NCBI GenBank assembly: GCA_948099385.1
Contig: CANUEZ040000069.1
Span: 379,501 to 443,500, forward strand
Reading direction: 5' to 3'
DNA length: 64,000 nucleotides
DNA from: Fasciola hepatica
Taxonomy: Eukaryota > Platyhelminthes > Trematoda > Plagiorchiida > Fasciolidae
Shown: piece by piece, positions 44,651-58,490 of the stretch
How the letters are laid out: each line of letters begins with the position of its first letter
How positions within the stretch are numbered: the first letter of the stretch is position 1
Program-made: the position numbers and the translations under genes
The notes under the pieces: generated by a model
Database searches by the model: none
Told to the model about the DNA's origin: nothing
Seen by the model: only the letters and a program-made list of their open reading frames with translations

Positions 44651-46989
44651 GGATATGCTATGAGAACCAACAAGTGAATTTGATTTTAAAGAAAATGTGT
44701 CTTTTTTTAAACCAAAATATGAGATACAAACATCAAATGAAATGTTTTTTATGTACCTGAATCTAACTCTGCATTCACATTTGGGCGGTAAGCTCTTCAA
44801 GACGACTAAGGAGCAGTCTGTGTTACTGAAATGCGCGTTCTTCAGTCACGAGTAATAGAAAACAAAATTTTTACGGCGCTTGCAAACAAAATAAAGAATT
44901 CTCTCTAAAGAAGGAGAATATATCCAGAATTGCAGGTTCTAGAACCTCTCTTTGAAAGACGAAATTCAGCGAAATTTATATAAACAAAATACTTCGAAAT
45001 TATTCATCTTACTGGACTTTCATTTTCCCACAGGGAAAAAATTGATGTCTCCTCACTTACAAACAGTGGTTTATTCGAGATGCCCAATACGACTAAAAAC
45101 GCTTCTAGACGAAATGTGCTTCACCAGTTCTTTGATTCGCAACTCGGTTCCGTTCAGTTAAACTGGCTAAAGCCACTTTGTGCTCTAATGGAACTTGGTT
45201 TTTTTATTCTTTTTCACAGTAGATAAAAACATCCTTTTGTCGAATGAACTATGACCGATTAAATGCTTGTTACTAGTTCCACTCCTTCTTTTCTCCAATC
45301 CACAACTGCTACTCTAGCCTTTGTGGTTTTTTTCGTTTGCGCTCGGCCGAATATTATCATTATGTTGTTGAAAACCTGGGCCCGACAAGATTAACAATGT
45401 GCGAAGCAGCTAAAACTAAACTAAAAACAACATAAATAGATGTTGGCTAGTTTACGACATCAGTAGAAAGCAGTATGAAGAATACCTATGCCAGTCATTG
45501 GAGATTAATTGCTTTTCTCTTCCATTGATTTACACTTCTCTAAAAAAATTAAAAAGTCAAGAAAATGACTATGGTTTTGGAGAAATTAAAACGAATCCGA
45601 ATAGGTAAATAAGAAGCATGTGAGTCTAATTTGAAGAGATTTCACTGTCATCGGACAGTCTTTTCTGCTAACCGCCTTTAATGGCATAGGATGCTTCATG
45701 CTATTATCAAAGTCCACTATATACAACGGTTATATGAGAAGATGGTATATTGTGAATGGAACTGTCTTTTGTAGCTAACTGTGGCGCCTTTTATAGGTTC
45801 CCTATTACTGAGCTTGTTTTTTAGGTCACAAAACTGGGTAATAGGTAGAGGTGAGGTCATTAATGAGCGAACGGCGGTCCTTGTACTTGTTAACACTGTA
45901 ATCTTCCACCGGGAGGTTGTGAGTTTTCAGTTTTCAAAAGCCCAATAATTAAACCTCCATGAGCTGGGGATCAGCAAGTGCATCAACAGTTACCAGCACT
46001 TGCATTAGTCGAACAACAGTATAGCGGCTTATAGCCTGGCCAATACAATCCTGATAGCAGTCCTTACGTCTCATACGACCACGCACTCTCTGATAACCTT
46101 GAACCTCCGAGCTACTTCTTGATAGAATCTTACCGCTTTTACTCTAACGATTGTTTGTAGATTGACGAAGGCGACCTTTTTGACCTTCATACGGTTTCTA
46201 TGATTCGACGGACGGATTCGTATTAAAAATTCGGATGTGTTGCAACGGATTATATGAGTTGACTATGTTCAAGTTCACCCCTTTAGCTGGATGCTTTTTT
46301 GAGTTGGAGGGGTCTATACATACGGTCCAGTCGGATGCTTCTATTGATCGAAATTGCTAACGAATACCACGCATCTACGAACTTCTTTGAGTATGTCATG
46401 TTTACATGATTCAGAATAAGACTTTTTCCAACCTAATGATATTTTCTGCTTGATCCCCGCAGGAAAACATATTCCTACAACCATTCAACCATATCGACCA
46501 AGAGTATCGCATTTAACCATATATGTGACACTGATTCAATATAGTTGGTTTACAGATGGATTTTATAGTACGAAATTTATTCACTCACGTGAATTTGTTA
46601 GGCTCACAAGCAATCGTGATGCCTTGTGGGCGGAGTATTCGAGGATATACATTTATGGACATGTACCGATATTTAGAGAACAGTCAAACAGACATATGCC
46701 ATACTTGCTATGTGGTAGCCGATTTAATTGTCTGTAGACGCGGCTAGAGATGGTCGAATATGATTCAGTATTTGGCACCGACGGAAGCAGTACTTTCCAT
46801 TGACCTTTGACCTACTTATTTTGGTAAACTCCATTCTCATGTCTTATGATCTAGTACGGGAAGCACGCGTCCTAGAAAGTCGACGATACACACCCCTGAC
46901 CTACGGACGGTCTTTGTTCTTGTTCACGCTTTGGGCGATCCGGAAACTTGACATACTTCAAATAACTAACATCAGACATTGCTTCATAT
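44651..46989. other. No confident gene
   Basis: Short frames only (44952-45161, 46450-46737). Coding-like debris around 46100-46360 could belong to the non-LTR fragment that follows, but motifs are too eroded to assign. Confidence 0.25.
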
Positions 46990-47800
46990 TTGCGTTCTCT
47001 TCCACTGGTCATACTGCTCTCCGCCAAACATATCTCGGAATGCAGTGGCATATCAATATGTACATTCGTTGAGACTTTCACTGATACATGTTTCCTAATT
47101 GATAATATGAGTAGTATAGACTTGTATCTGGATGACAGGACACAATCTCAGCGGAAGCACATTACCAGTTTCTCGCTTGATGCCACTCATCAGGCATGCA
47201 TACGCGGTACTGTTCTGTCCAGTCAACTCTACTCTTTAGCACTCCACAGCTGGCTCGCACCTGTGATCTCAGTTGAATCGTATGGAGCGTGCATAAATGA
47301 GGAGACCGCGGTGATTCTTTCAAAATTATTCCGTCGACTAACACGGCTAACCTTCTAACTGAGTCTGAAACCGAACCCATCTAAATGCTTCGAATGTTCT
47401 TTCAACCTCTGTTGCTCATCCTCCCATACAGACGTCGTTACACTGAATTCCTAACCCCTACCCATAGTTGGTGCCTCTAAATATCTGGATGGTATTCTAG
47501 ATACCTAACTAGGATGAACATCTCATATTCAGTACTGTGTCGGTAAAAGGCATTGCCTATCTTTCCAAACAAGAAGATTCAGGCCGTTGCAAAGGCTATT
47601 TACAATTCCTTCCAAATTTACTTTTCTGGTCTGGTTTCAATGTTGACCCATATTTTTCCCAGGTCACTTGACAGAACTTGTCAACCAAAGGACTGGATCT
47701 TGCATTGTTCTAGCTCACGTGAAATTACAGGTTCCAGTGCATCCAATGAAACCTCTCGCATCTTAATGTCTTTCCCACTCCTCCACAATATTGTGTTTGG
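46990..47800 (+). mobile_element. Second non-LTR reverse transcriptase fragment, decayed (CR1/jockey-like)
   Basis: GTVLSSQLYSLALHSW (about 47209) sits at the conserved block before the catalytic box. It is followed by LSLKPNPSKCFECSFNL (about 47361) and VGASKYLDGILDT (about 47470), the usual order of reverse-transcriptase blocks after the catalytic site. The catalytic aspartate pair itself is not recognisable, and stops interrupt the frame. The wording differs from the RTE copy, so this is a separate family. The clade call is tentative. Confidence 0.55.
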
Positions 47801-50716
47801 ATAGTGATCGAACTCAAATAATGATCATGACCGAATACGTCATGATGAACTTAAGATGTGTTACAGCGGATGCAATCTTGGATAATGTCCTCCTGTATGC
47901 AGTATGGTATACTGTGTGGTTACAAATACCTATGAACGCCTAAATCATAGAAGGACAAAAACAAAATAGGTCATGCACTTTCCCATGGAAACAAAAACGA
48001 TGGCTGAGCTGATTGCTCACCGTTGCAGAGGTATTTGGTAATGGTTTATCCACAAATGACAGGAATCTAAAATGGTGATTTACTGTACAACTTTCGTCAG
48101 TTCTCACGGAATAAGTGAATGCATTTGAATATTGTATTTTGAAAGGGTAATTTTTACCTATGCCAGATAGAACCAAGATGATGCGGGTTGGCGCGAGATG
48201 AAGTTATTCAAATTTTGTTATTTGATGTATAGCACCTGCTCATTGTTGGATTTTAGATAAAAATCACGTGCACAGCACACTTGCGAAAATCAGCCTTCGT
48301 AATCCAAACAGCTCTTTGGGTAGGAGCAGTGCAACAGATTTTTTTCGTGAGTTCGAATGAAAACTTGAATATTCAGTTTTCTGAACAATCACAACGTGCA
48401 GCCGGTGTTTTACTCCCCTGTCTCGACCACAATCTCAATATGTTGACCAACATTTAGAGGCAGTACGATTCCTTTCCATTACTGAAAAACGTTCATTTTG
48501 CTATAAAGTTGATAAATAGAGAAGAAGCTGATTGAAATTTAAACTTTACATCTCCTTTTTATTACACTAGAAGTTATTTCCGTAAAATTTCACTAGATCT
48601 TAGGATCACCTTTCGGTGTGATTTTATGCTTTCCATTCCGAGTAACCGGGATTGTCCTTTTCACCAGATTCTAAGTTATTTCATTTCAAAGTTTAGAGAT
48701 TTTGAGAGAAGCATTGCTATTTATCTCCTATAATTTGTGTAGGCTGGCCCATTCAAACAAACCGAATAATTCCGTATGACCACCAATTTTCCATTTCTGA
48801 CTTTTACTACATAAGCCCAGGAAATTTTATATTTATTGCTGTCCTAAGCATTCAAATTCATTGGTTTCAGGTTGCCAAGTAGTAGCCGATATAAACTCTT
48901 GAGGCGCAAGCTCAAAACTCAGACGTTAATTTTCCAGGAACTTGTTTTGGGGTACATTAGCATTGCTAAGGTGAAGGTGATTGAACTGAATTGACTCCAA
49001 AGCAATATTAAATTTTGTGGTTGGTACTAATTATCATCGGGAAAAAATATCCCAACTTCTTTCCTTCTTTAGTATTTTAGTTGTACATTTTGGACAGAAA
49101 GTCTGTTAGTTCGTCATCACCTATTACTTAAATCCATGTAATAAAAATGTAAGCAGTAATGAACAGGCTGGAATCTTCCTCATTTTGTTCAAATGAGTCA
49201 ATTTCTCTAGATCACTTACCATTTTGGCCACTATTCGTAAATCGTGGTCCAACCAATAGTCGCTGACCCTGAGGTTTTCAGTAGTAACTTAATAAACAGT
49301 TTATCTCTCTCATTTGCAATTTGTTGATACGATCTTTTTCCAACATCCATTGGCGATCACTCATAGAGACGTTTTTGAATTATCAGGATCTCAGTTGGAC
49401 AACGCATTCATTTGAATAATTGGGTTTTCTGACTGGAAGTGGATTACCCTTGAACCTGCGTTTTTTTGTTTCCTTTACGACTTTATTGGCATTGTTACAC
49501 ATTAAACAGTCTCAAGTATGGTCACTAATTCCGATAATGATATATCATCCGTACAGATGCGGAGGTAGCTTTACTTGACTATGTCTCTCCTATTGTTCCA
49601 CCTGTGTATTCCATCTAGTTCACAAATAACCCGGAGAGAAACTGAAATTTTTCAAGCATGACTGGTAGTATGAATAATCTACTAAAGATCCACTTGAGAA
49701 TGTGAGGCAGCATTGTTGAGACCCATGGCACGACAATATTTGGAAAAACTGGAAATTGGTGGTACGAAACTGAATAGTAGAAAACTTGATGCCCAAACGG
49801 TAAACGTAGACTAACGAAAGCAAGTTGCAAAACTTACTCTCCGAAGGATCATGAATCTGATCGAAGAAACCTATACGTGTGCACTTAAAATACGTGATCT
49901 CTTGTAATTTTAATTGCAATATTCTAGGAATAAAGAATCAATTTCCACCAGGTGAGACTTTTGATCTGTCTAGTGAAAAACGCTTGGTATTCAGTAACGT
50001 AAGCTTCCACCCTTTAGAATTTTTCGACGAACCTCTAATTTGCCAACAGAGGCGACTGAAATCTCTACTTTTAATTCAATTGTAGCCAATAAGTTCCATA
50101 AGTGCATGTGTATTTGTGTGTCCCAATTGACATTCGGCCTCTCATTGTCGAGATTATGATTAAGCCCGACTGCAGGTGAAAGATTTATCACATAAAGACA
50201 TTTACAGCGAACGAGAGCTTCTAGATGTCCTGACGTGGTAACCTTTACAATCTGCGTTATATGTTATCTCGTTCTGTGGGCTTATGATGCCAATATGTGT
50301 GTATATTGAATTTTTTAAGCTTATTCCTCCTACGTACTGGCTTATGGAACATTCTCAGAAGAAAAAGCTTTGAATCGTCTGGTATCTTTCTTTCTTGATT
50401 TATCACATCGTTTTTTCTGTCTTCTCTGCACAATCATATCTGATCACGTTATGATTTACTCACCTGAAAATACTTCGTTGTTTTCTTCGACCAGACTGGT
50501 TTTTCCGAAGATCCAAACTCTTTAACAAAAGGAGATGCATGAAATCATTGGATCTGTAAGTCTGCTAAATTTACTGATTTAATTCCAGAGCATAATCCGG
50601 ATGATTTAAAACATTCATCAACTTTATCTCACAGTCAGTGTATAAATTCTTTTCGGGTTATCCTGACTACATATAGGCCATTGAAGCACCTCAGTCTTTT
50701 CACGTTCAGCCTATAA
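47801..50716. other. No confident gene
   Basis: AT-rich. Short overlapping frames occur on both strands at 49615-49919 and 49879-50191 without recognised domains. No matched repeat was found. The 5' LTR of the following Gypsy copy would be expected near the right end but was not identified. Confidence 0.3.
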
Positions 50717-53170
50717 TTGAGGTCTTCTTTTGAAATCCACTATCTACTTTTAAGTAAGAATCTGGAGAAAGCTTTGATCGGTTTCTGCAAGGACTTCGGC
50801 CTCTGGCCGTGGACTGTTACCATCAGTCTGTTCCATCAGAAGAAACACCGCCATAAAGCTGGGCTGGATGCATTCGTTACTGGAATACAATCTGACTCCA
50901 TTCGTCAAAGTCTTTCAAAATAAAATTATTGATCTCAAGTCCCCTCATAGAAGGGTGAAGGCTTCAGAACTGGCCAAAAACCAAGCTCTTCCATCCAGTA
51001 ACACTCTCGTAACCACGTGATTTTTCCACTAACGCCGGTTTCTCTCTTCAGACGAGAAACCTGCTGCAGAACCAGCCGAATAATACGTTTCTTGTGACTC
51101 AATTCAGCCCCTAAGTATGCGTGTCTAGCAAGGGACGTTACCTGGAAATCTCGTGAAAAGAATAGGCAGTGCCATAGAGTCAGTCTAACAATCGGCAATT
51201 CAAAGTGATCGGCCTCAATGAGCGCCTCTTCATTACCACGGCCACCGATCACAAATACTTGTCAGAGGCAGTCTTCAGTATCTTTGTCAACTGGTGGTTC
51301 CTGAGATCACTGATCGACACAGTGAGCTCTGAAAGCTATTTCCGAGGCCTTTGTGGCTGGCAAGAAATGTTCAGTTGGAAATTGCATTAGTTAATTTGCG
51401 CAGGCACCTATTCGCGTTGGAAGCAGTACTCGTGGTCACTGCTGTGTCTCTCTGGCACTCGAAAAATTTTATCCACGGATACGTTTATCAGTCTTAGCTG
51501 ATTTGTATACCGATATGCTTCTCGGCCATGACTTTTGAGACTTCAGCAGAATTTTCAACTACCATTTTATTGAAAGGAACCAGCTTTCTATTGAAGTGGT
51601 CTTGTAGCTTCTACAATCCAATCTCTTCCTCTTTTTGAACGCTTTCCAGGTTGCACCAAACCGATCGTTACAAAAACAAACGACACTCTGCGGAGAAGGA
51701 AAATTTTAATCAAGCCGAAGTTCGAAGTTTGGTAACAGAAAATACCTTAGAATCTTTACTGTTTCCATGGCGAGTACAAGTAATAGTTATAGCCAAGAAA
51801 AATAATAAGAGCGCTCGGTAATTGGCCGTAGTTGGACCACAAATCAATTTAACCAATTTAGACTCTCAACCTATCCCTTGAATAGGTGATGAATAGACGA
51901 TATGATGACTGAAATGTATAATTATCAATTAAAAGGTACCCTGGATCTGGACAGCGAAACTGAGATAAATATTGTCATTGAGGCAAGTTGTAGCTCGTAT
52001 CAATTCCGACACATTCCGATTGGCATCACTAATAGCGTTGCCTGATTCCAGGTCATTTAAGATGCGATCATGAAAGACAAAGGTCGCAAGGAATATTTTG
52101 CTTATATTGACAACACACCGGTTTACGGTAGTGGCACCTAAGAGCATGATAGGAACTTGAAACAATACCTCATTGTTACAGACACAGACGGGTCAACACT
52201 GAACCAAAATAAATGCATGTTTGCAGTCTTTGTATTCACTCGCTTAAGTCTGCTTTGAGATAATCAAGTCTGACTCAGACAGCTTTATGCATTTTATGGA
52301 AATGGCGGCGCATAGTGACCTTAAAGCGTAAATATGAACGGTTCTGATATTCGCTGGCTACTTTCACTGGATCTCACACTCTCTGACAAAATGTTTTCTT
52401 TCTTGGTCAACCAGATATTTTCAATGCTAACGGTCGTAAGCAAAGCATTTGATAACTTGAAGTCAGATTATTGTTGACAAAGTAAATCCACAATATCCAC
52501 TATTTTCAAAGACCGATACTTCTGACTTCATTGTTGCCGCAAAGCTGAATCCGCACAACCGATGTTCTTCATCTGCGTAGAAACCTATCATCAAGCAAGC
52601 ACTAACGTTCTATAATAGAAAATGAAGCATATGTCGCGTAAAAAGGCCACTAAAAACATATTTTTTAGGTACTCACTTCATACTAGACGTGGATCAACAG
52701 CCACTAGCATTTGTACTCGATTCTAGAGCAAGGGGAAGGTTAGGAACAGAAAACTACAGCTTTGGCTGATGGATTTATTTTCGTTCTTCTTTGACAGTGT
52801 TCACTGACTTGGTTCAGGGAAAAAGCAACGGTTGCACTCTCTCTAAGCTACTGATCGGCAGCTTTTAACACCGATGATCTAAAGCAGCTTCTTGAGGACC
52901 TTTGACACCCTGGTATAGTACGCTTGAACCATTTCTTTTGTGCAAAGAACCTACTCTTCCCAGTCGACCAAGTAAAAAGAGCTGTGTAATACTGTCACAT
53001 GCGTAGTAAATCCGAATTCCGTTTTGAAAAACCGATGAAAATTAGACTAGAAAGTGCATCGTAGCCGTTTGAAAGATTCAAAGGTAGTTGGCCTTCATCC
53101 ACGTAGAACGAATACTTTCTTGTTGTTACTGATGAATATCAACATTTCCATTTTGCGTGCCTTTTTACCA
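50717..53170 (+). mobile_element. Gypsy-type LTR retrotransposon, nearly complete gag-pol order but decayed
   Basis: Domains follow in order on the plus strand. The gag C-terminal part (LDAFVTGIQSDSIRQSL, about 50858) is followed by a damaged zinc-knuckle region (about 51060-51170). Protease shows LIDTVSSES (about 51310) and LADLYTDMLLGHDF (about 51498). Reverse transcriptase shows TLDLDSETE (about 51939) and FAYIDNTPVYGSGT (about 52100), the catalytic box being YIDN. RNase H shows KTDTSDFIVAAKLN (about 52510). The integrase zinc-binding region spans about 52890-53030 (HPGIVRL...YCHM), and FLVVTDEYQHF opens the catalytic core (about 53117). Frameshifts and stops occur throughout. The copy breaks off within the integrase core and no LTR was found. 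It belongs to a different lineage from the copy at 15850. Confidence 0.8.
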
Positions 53171-56163
53171 GGATAAACTAATCAACATTCATTTCCTGTC
53201 TGACCTACTTGTATCTAAAACAACCCTTTCGCGAGATGAACTTGAAAAGACAACAAGCTCCGCTATAGTAAAAGAGACATTTTTGAGTCTATCGCCAGTA
53301 ATGCTGTTTTGCTATTATAATTTTTACTATAATATTACCCGTAGTATGTACCTGAGGAGATACAACGAAATCTATCCGAATAGATTTCTTGCGTAGCATT
53401 TATGCTGCTTTCTCTTCTCACGACCTGCTTTTATTCCTTGGTATGTTTTTTTGTGTTCATTTCGACCGCGATTCTACATCTTCGCTCAAATAGATATAAC
53501 GACTGTGTAAATTAACAGAACTACGGTGTAAATCAGCAGTAAAATGGTCAGGTGGAAAGAATGAAAGGTGAAATATTGAAAATTGTCAAATCAGCTTTAT
53601 ATCTCAAAGGTTAAGCTCTTACATAGCGGAAGCTGGTTCTCCCGGATGTACTACACTCAATAAGATCTCTTATGTACTGCCCTGAATGCTACTCTACACG
53701 AACGACTTTTGCGTTCAACCGGTAGTCTGCTTCAGGGATCTTGCTATCTAAATGCCTGTCATATCCTAGAGAAGTGCTACTGCATAGCAACTGTCAATAA
53801 ACGAATTTTGATCCTTCGGTGGAGGAAGCCGGTTCCATTGAATGTAATCCTCGTCATCAAGACGGACGAGAGGATACAGTTCCCCCCAGAATCCTAAAGC
53901 TGCCAAATACTATGATGCAATAGCTCATGACTGATATTACGAATTCGCCTATTGATGAACCGCCAGAAGATATGACGGAGCCTTTGGGCACCAGTCAGTG
54001 CGGTAATAACTTCCATTCGCAAACAACAACCTGTTTGGATAAAAACAGCATCGAAAAACAGCATTCACGTCCAAATTATTTATGAAGTGGATGAATATAG
54101 CTCGTGATATTACACTCATTCACCCTATTTTAAATGCTAGTCAACTCCGATTTTGTTTACTGGGAAGAACGTTATATATTCTGTCCCTCGATGGGTATTA
54201 CTTAAAATAAACTCCTTAATTTTTGGTAACTATTGTTACTTCTGTCTCGTAAGCATTTTTGTACATGATTGCTTTTCAGTTAAATAAAGCTTAAGTCACT
54301 CGGCACTGTTCTTTTTCGATTTCTCCTTTTCGTTATGTCTGTTGTAACTGCACAATAGTATCTTGTCGTACTACAACAAGTGCCTCATAACATCTGTTTA
54401 GTGTCGATCAATTAACAACTAATGGAAGCAGTATAAAAGTTGGTATTTTTGGCTCACTTTTCTACCTGGAAAGAGTGGCAAATCATCGAAATATTTCAAT
54501 TTATATCTAAATAATATGGTTTACTGAATATGATATCTCTGATGAACTATTCATATGCATACTAAAACTAGCGTATCTTCATCAGAAGCCAGATAGAGAA
54601 CTTGTTTTCACTGAAAATCTGCTAGTGAAATCTAACAGCGATGAAGATGAAGGGAAATCTATGAGTGGGTTGGGTGTGTTGGCTATTCAAAACATTCAAT
54701 TTTATTTTTTGTTGTTCAAGTCGTCAGTAGTAGCCTTATGCACCCGACTGGGTGGATTTCCAGCATTTACACAATTTCTGTGGATAAAAAATACGAAACC
54801 GGGAAAAACATACCATTTCTGGCATTTCCCCTCAATTGAACAGTTTCGTATGCCTTTGGTGTTTTTCACTGGTTCAACAATCAGACGAGGCTGGTACGAC
54901 AAAAGGGAACAATAGCATTTAGAAGTTCAAGCAAATAGAAAGTTGAACATCGAGTACGTATGTGTATACTGTAAAGAGGATGAAATATTTTGGAAATGTT
55001 TATCAACAAGTATACCTATGTTTACGCTACGGCACTTAGAGGTGTGTTTCGTAGACCATATTATCTAGGTGAAACTTTTATTCAGTAGACCGAGGGGGGG
55101 GGGAATAAATGGAGAGCAGTACAACCAGAACATGAGAAGTTACGCAGACATAACTATAGATGTTAACTTGAAAGGCAAGAAAAATGACAGCTTTCTAAGT
55201 TTACATAAAGTCTCCTGAACATGCATGGATCATGAAACACTATGGAACAGTGTACCACCAAGATACCCCCCTTTTCGTGACATTTTTATGGGCTCCTTAT
55301 TCGCAGAGAGAACAGGAAACCTACTAATGAGGGCTCTGTCTGGTTCATCAAAAAGTAGGGAAAATAATGCTTCCTGGCATTCAGTAGCGTTTAGTATAAG
55401 AGAGTGGGACGTCTCAAATTTGACTTCCGTTGTATATGAAATTGAACACTGAATCGAAGAATTTGATTACACAAAATTCTTGTTTTGAACTCAACGTTCA
55501 ATATTGCTGCTCTTTTTGGAAGCACCAGACACATCCCACGAATTGTGGTTTGGACTTCAAAAACTATTTTATCTTCAAACAGGTTTAGTCTGCTGTTTTC
55601 AGTCTGTGTCGTGAAATTTCGCCCAACTATCTGTTGTTTAATTAGTCCCCCGAACAACATCCGGTAATAAAATGGTTTTGATATTTTCTGGCGGATAGTT
55701 CCTCGTGCACCGATGAACCTGTTATGGAATGTTTGCTACCTGAATAATGAGATCAGTGTTCAATGTTTTACGGGATCGAATGATGGTAATTTGATTTCGA
55801 GAACCCCTGGATTGTTTGGTCAGGTGATTCATCAATTGCTGAAGAGTTTATTATGAAGTGAATGTTCTAATCTGTCCACCTAGTCCAATTAGGTAAAATT
55901 CCCTGTCACCGAATAAGACGACCATTGATAAAATTTGAACATAAAGTACTGGTGCTACAAACGATGGTGTTTACGTATCCATCCTTCATTTTCCAGCCGA
56001 TGCCATCAACACACCGTTGTTTATAATACTGATCGTGAAGTCGTGAACCCTGGTTAAGTCCTTAGTTCAGGACTGGTGATTGGAGGGTTTCGTATGACCG
56101 GGCGATGGAATTGGTGTTATTGATTACACCGGGGAATAGTATGCAGAAGGAGCGTATTGGGTT
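53171..56163. other. No confident gene
   Basis: Frames at 53157-53396, 54625-54915 (with an overlapping minus frame 54702-54902) and 55391-55660 have no recognised domain. A run of ten G lies near 55093-55102. Confidence 0.25.
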
Positions 56164-56410
56164 AGAATTGATATACTCGCAAATGAGCAAATTTGCTAGG
56201 TAAACATGACAAGTAAGAAGAATGAGTGATATGGAAGGTCACAATAAAAAAAATAAAATGGGGGGATGTACACCCCATCCTGTGGAGAAGACCTGACTTG
56301 GTGGGAGGCATTCGCTTGGAGTTAACGGGGCATGTACCGTGTCTCCATTCGAACCCGTCGGGCATCTCTGGCTGCCCTAGAGGTCGACATTTGAACAAGC
56401 TTATCTTGGC
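56164..56410 (+). repeat. Dispersed repeat copy 2 with a 5' module joined to a SINE
   Basis: 56164-56232 matches 31924-31991. A GGGGGGATGTACACCCC palindromic segment follows, then a G+C-rich module with TTCGAACCCGTCGGG (about 56347), itself B-box-like. It ends where the SINE starts. The sequence may be a composite element or two nested insertions. Confidence 0.45.
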
Positions 56411-56610
56411 GATTCGGATCAGCCCGGACGAGAACGGGGTGGTGCATTGGTAACACACGCGTTCGAGATGCGGGGCCCGGGTTCAAACCCTGGGTGTGGC
56501 AGAGGATATGCACCACTGATGAGCTCTAACAATAGCGAAACTCGAGTCTAGTGCTTCCGAGTGCGGATTGGTCGGATGACCTGGGGTTTGTGCGTGAAAG
56601 GTGGAGTTCG
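56411..56610 (+). mobile_element. tRNA-derived SINE, better-preserved copy
   Basis: A-box TGGTGCATTGG (56440-56450) and B-box GGTTCAAACCC (56480-56490) have normal spacing, followed by a body shared with 7447-7650. The polymerase III boxes are intact to consensus, so this copy is younger or better kept. The head resembles tRNA-derived SINEs of schistosomes; that comparison is from memory. Confidence 0.75.
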
Positions 56611-57733
56611 AAGGACAAGCAGCTTAACAAAGATGGGAATTTTTCCAGTGACGGCAAGCTCTTGCTGTACACGTCCTCAGCGTTCCTGATTGGTTGAGGC
56701 TCATCAGCGTGCGCGTCTACGAGGATGTACGTGACCGTATTACGTGATATAACCAATGAGTTCCCACAATGATAGGAGCTCTGCAGGTTTGCGTAAAATC
56801 TCCGTGGTCCGTGACTTTGGTTTCCTAACTACTAGCGAAGCATCATTCGATTCGTGACTGTGGGTGTCAACGGCTTCAGTACGCCCTGTGCGCTAGAAGG
56901 ACATCTGTTATCGGATTCCCGGGGTTCTGATTGTTCTAATTCCTGTTTTCGACGGATAGCCTTGAAACACCTTCTGGATTGTTCAAATCCTATCGCATTT
57001 GCGCTCCAATGAAAACCAGAAGGCATCAACACAGACCGTAAAATTGCATTCTCTACCTAATCAGACCTAGTACACTGTAAAGATACCTTAGACCCACCGT
57101 TTTCGTGTGATTCCTTTTGAACCAAATCACTTAGAGCCACCAAATTCGGCACTCTGCTCTGTCAACCCACCATATCAGATGCGTACAGATTTAAAAATTG
57201 CTCCGGACAAGTCGATTTATTTCATGTAAGCAGCCTAAGAGGATGCAGAATACTTTTAAACCCACTCGTAATCGAATGACAAATAAAGTAAACTGGATTG
57301 CAAAAACATGGAACTTTGTTATTTATGCAATAATTCCAATACCCAGAGATGGTTAGTCTTGTGTTATTGATCACTGTTCATGCTATATGTAACTGATGAA
57401 CGAAACTCAAGTAAACGATAAGTTATGGTTAGGACAGATAATCCCTAATTTATTAAAACAGAAGAACGAAGCGATGCCAAAAACTGTTCGTTAGAACAAG
57501 GGAAGTTACTCGAATAGAAAAAATGAAGGTGATCATTTACCAGATTCTCAGGAAAGTTGTACCCTTCAAAAGAAGTTATTCGTTACATTGTGAATGATAC
57601 AAATCCTCATGATTAGCAGTGAAAAGCTGGAATTAGAAGACAGTACCCAACTGACCACGAGAAGACTGCTGTTTTTGGTGTTTCAAACTGATTTACAGGC
57701 GCATCATCATCCGAATCACCATCATCATCCGGT

Positions 57734-57779
<46 letters not shown>

Positions 57780-57984
57780 CGTCATCATCTTAAGGCGTTA
57801 AACAGCAGGGCGGGCCCCACTGATCAAAGCCTTTCTTCCCATTTTGCACGTGGAAATAAACAGAATATATACATGGCGGACACGGAGTGAACCTACACGG
57901 GTGGGAAAAAGGAACAACGCTCTAGTAGCCAACACTCGGAACACAGTATAACTGTAAAAACATACGTCGATCAACCTTCCTGAC
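56611..57984. other. No gene recognised apart from a microsatellite
   Basis: Short frames only (56832-57032 minus, 57594-57890 plus). The plus frame passes through the ATT/CAT repeats and is not convincing. Confidence 0.3.
57735..57779. repeat. ATT microsatellite flanked by CAT repeats
   Basis: About 15 tandem ATT units, with CATCATC-type repeats on both sides (57700-57730 and 57780-57790). On the minus strand the tract reads as Asn and Asp codons, resembling acidic tracts elsewhere in the window. Confidence 0.9.
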
Positions 57985-58490
57985 TCCACTAAAACTGACA
58001 ACAGGATCGTCACTGTTCACGGTTCCCTGTCATATCCTTCAGTGTCTCCGGCCAGCTGGTTGAGGAATATTTGGACCCCAACCACGAAGGCGCGAGGCAC
58101 CTATTTTTCTTAAGTTCGCTGTGCATTTTCTCATCCGCTGCTACCCCGTCATCTGTTGAGCTCCATGTGGATTCTTCCACTCCCGAGGAGGAACGAAACT
58201 CAGGACACTGTATGGTAGACGTGTGTCAGCCGTTTGCAGCACGTGCTCTAACCAACCTACTGTACTAAGCTGGATATGCTGTGATGGAATATTCTCTGAA
58301 CTGATACCCAACACTCTGTTTCTGACCTTAGCATAGATCATCTGGTTATTCCATCGAATCTTAGCGATAATGAGTAAACATCGACGATCGAAAACCTCAA
58401 AGCTACGAACATCAACAAGCATCAACGTGACCTATATTCATCGACTCCTTCATGACCACAGCTACCGCATACACGAATTTGAAATCTAAC
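57985..58490 (-). mobile_element. RTE-type non-LTR retrotransposon 3' end, decayed
   Basis: The minus frame at 58425-58141 carries the post-catalytic end of an RTE reverse transcriptase: VFDRRCLLIIAKIRW, VRNRVLGISSEN, GWLEHVLQTADTRLPYS and PREWKNPHGAQQMTG. It continues after a frameshift as ASRLRGWGPN, then LKDMTGNRE and WRSCCQFLVESG toward 57985. The upstream part (FVYAVAVV, near 58470) is more eroded. It covers the part of the protein just beyond that kept in the copy at 43700, on the opposite strand. No poly(A) or tail repeat was identified. Confidence 0.75.

Noticed and set aside
54625..54915. 96-codon plus-strand frame and its minus-strand partner, considered for a Kunitz domain
   Set aside because: Cysteine spacing does not match Kunitz on either strand, and no other domain fits.
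57594..57890. 98-codon frame with His and Tyr runs
   Set aside because: The runs come from the CAT and ATT microsatellites.
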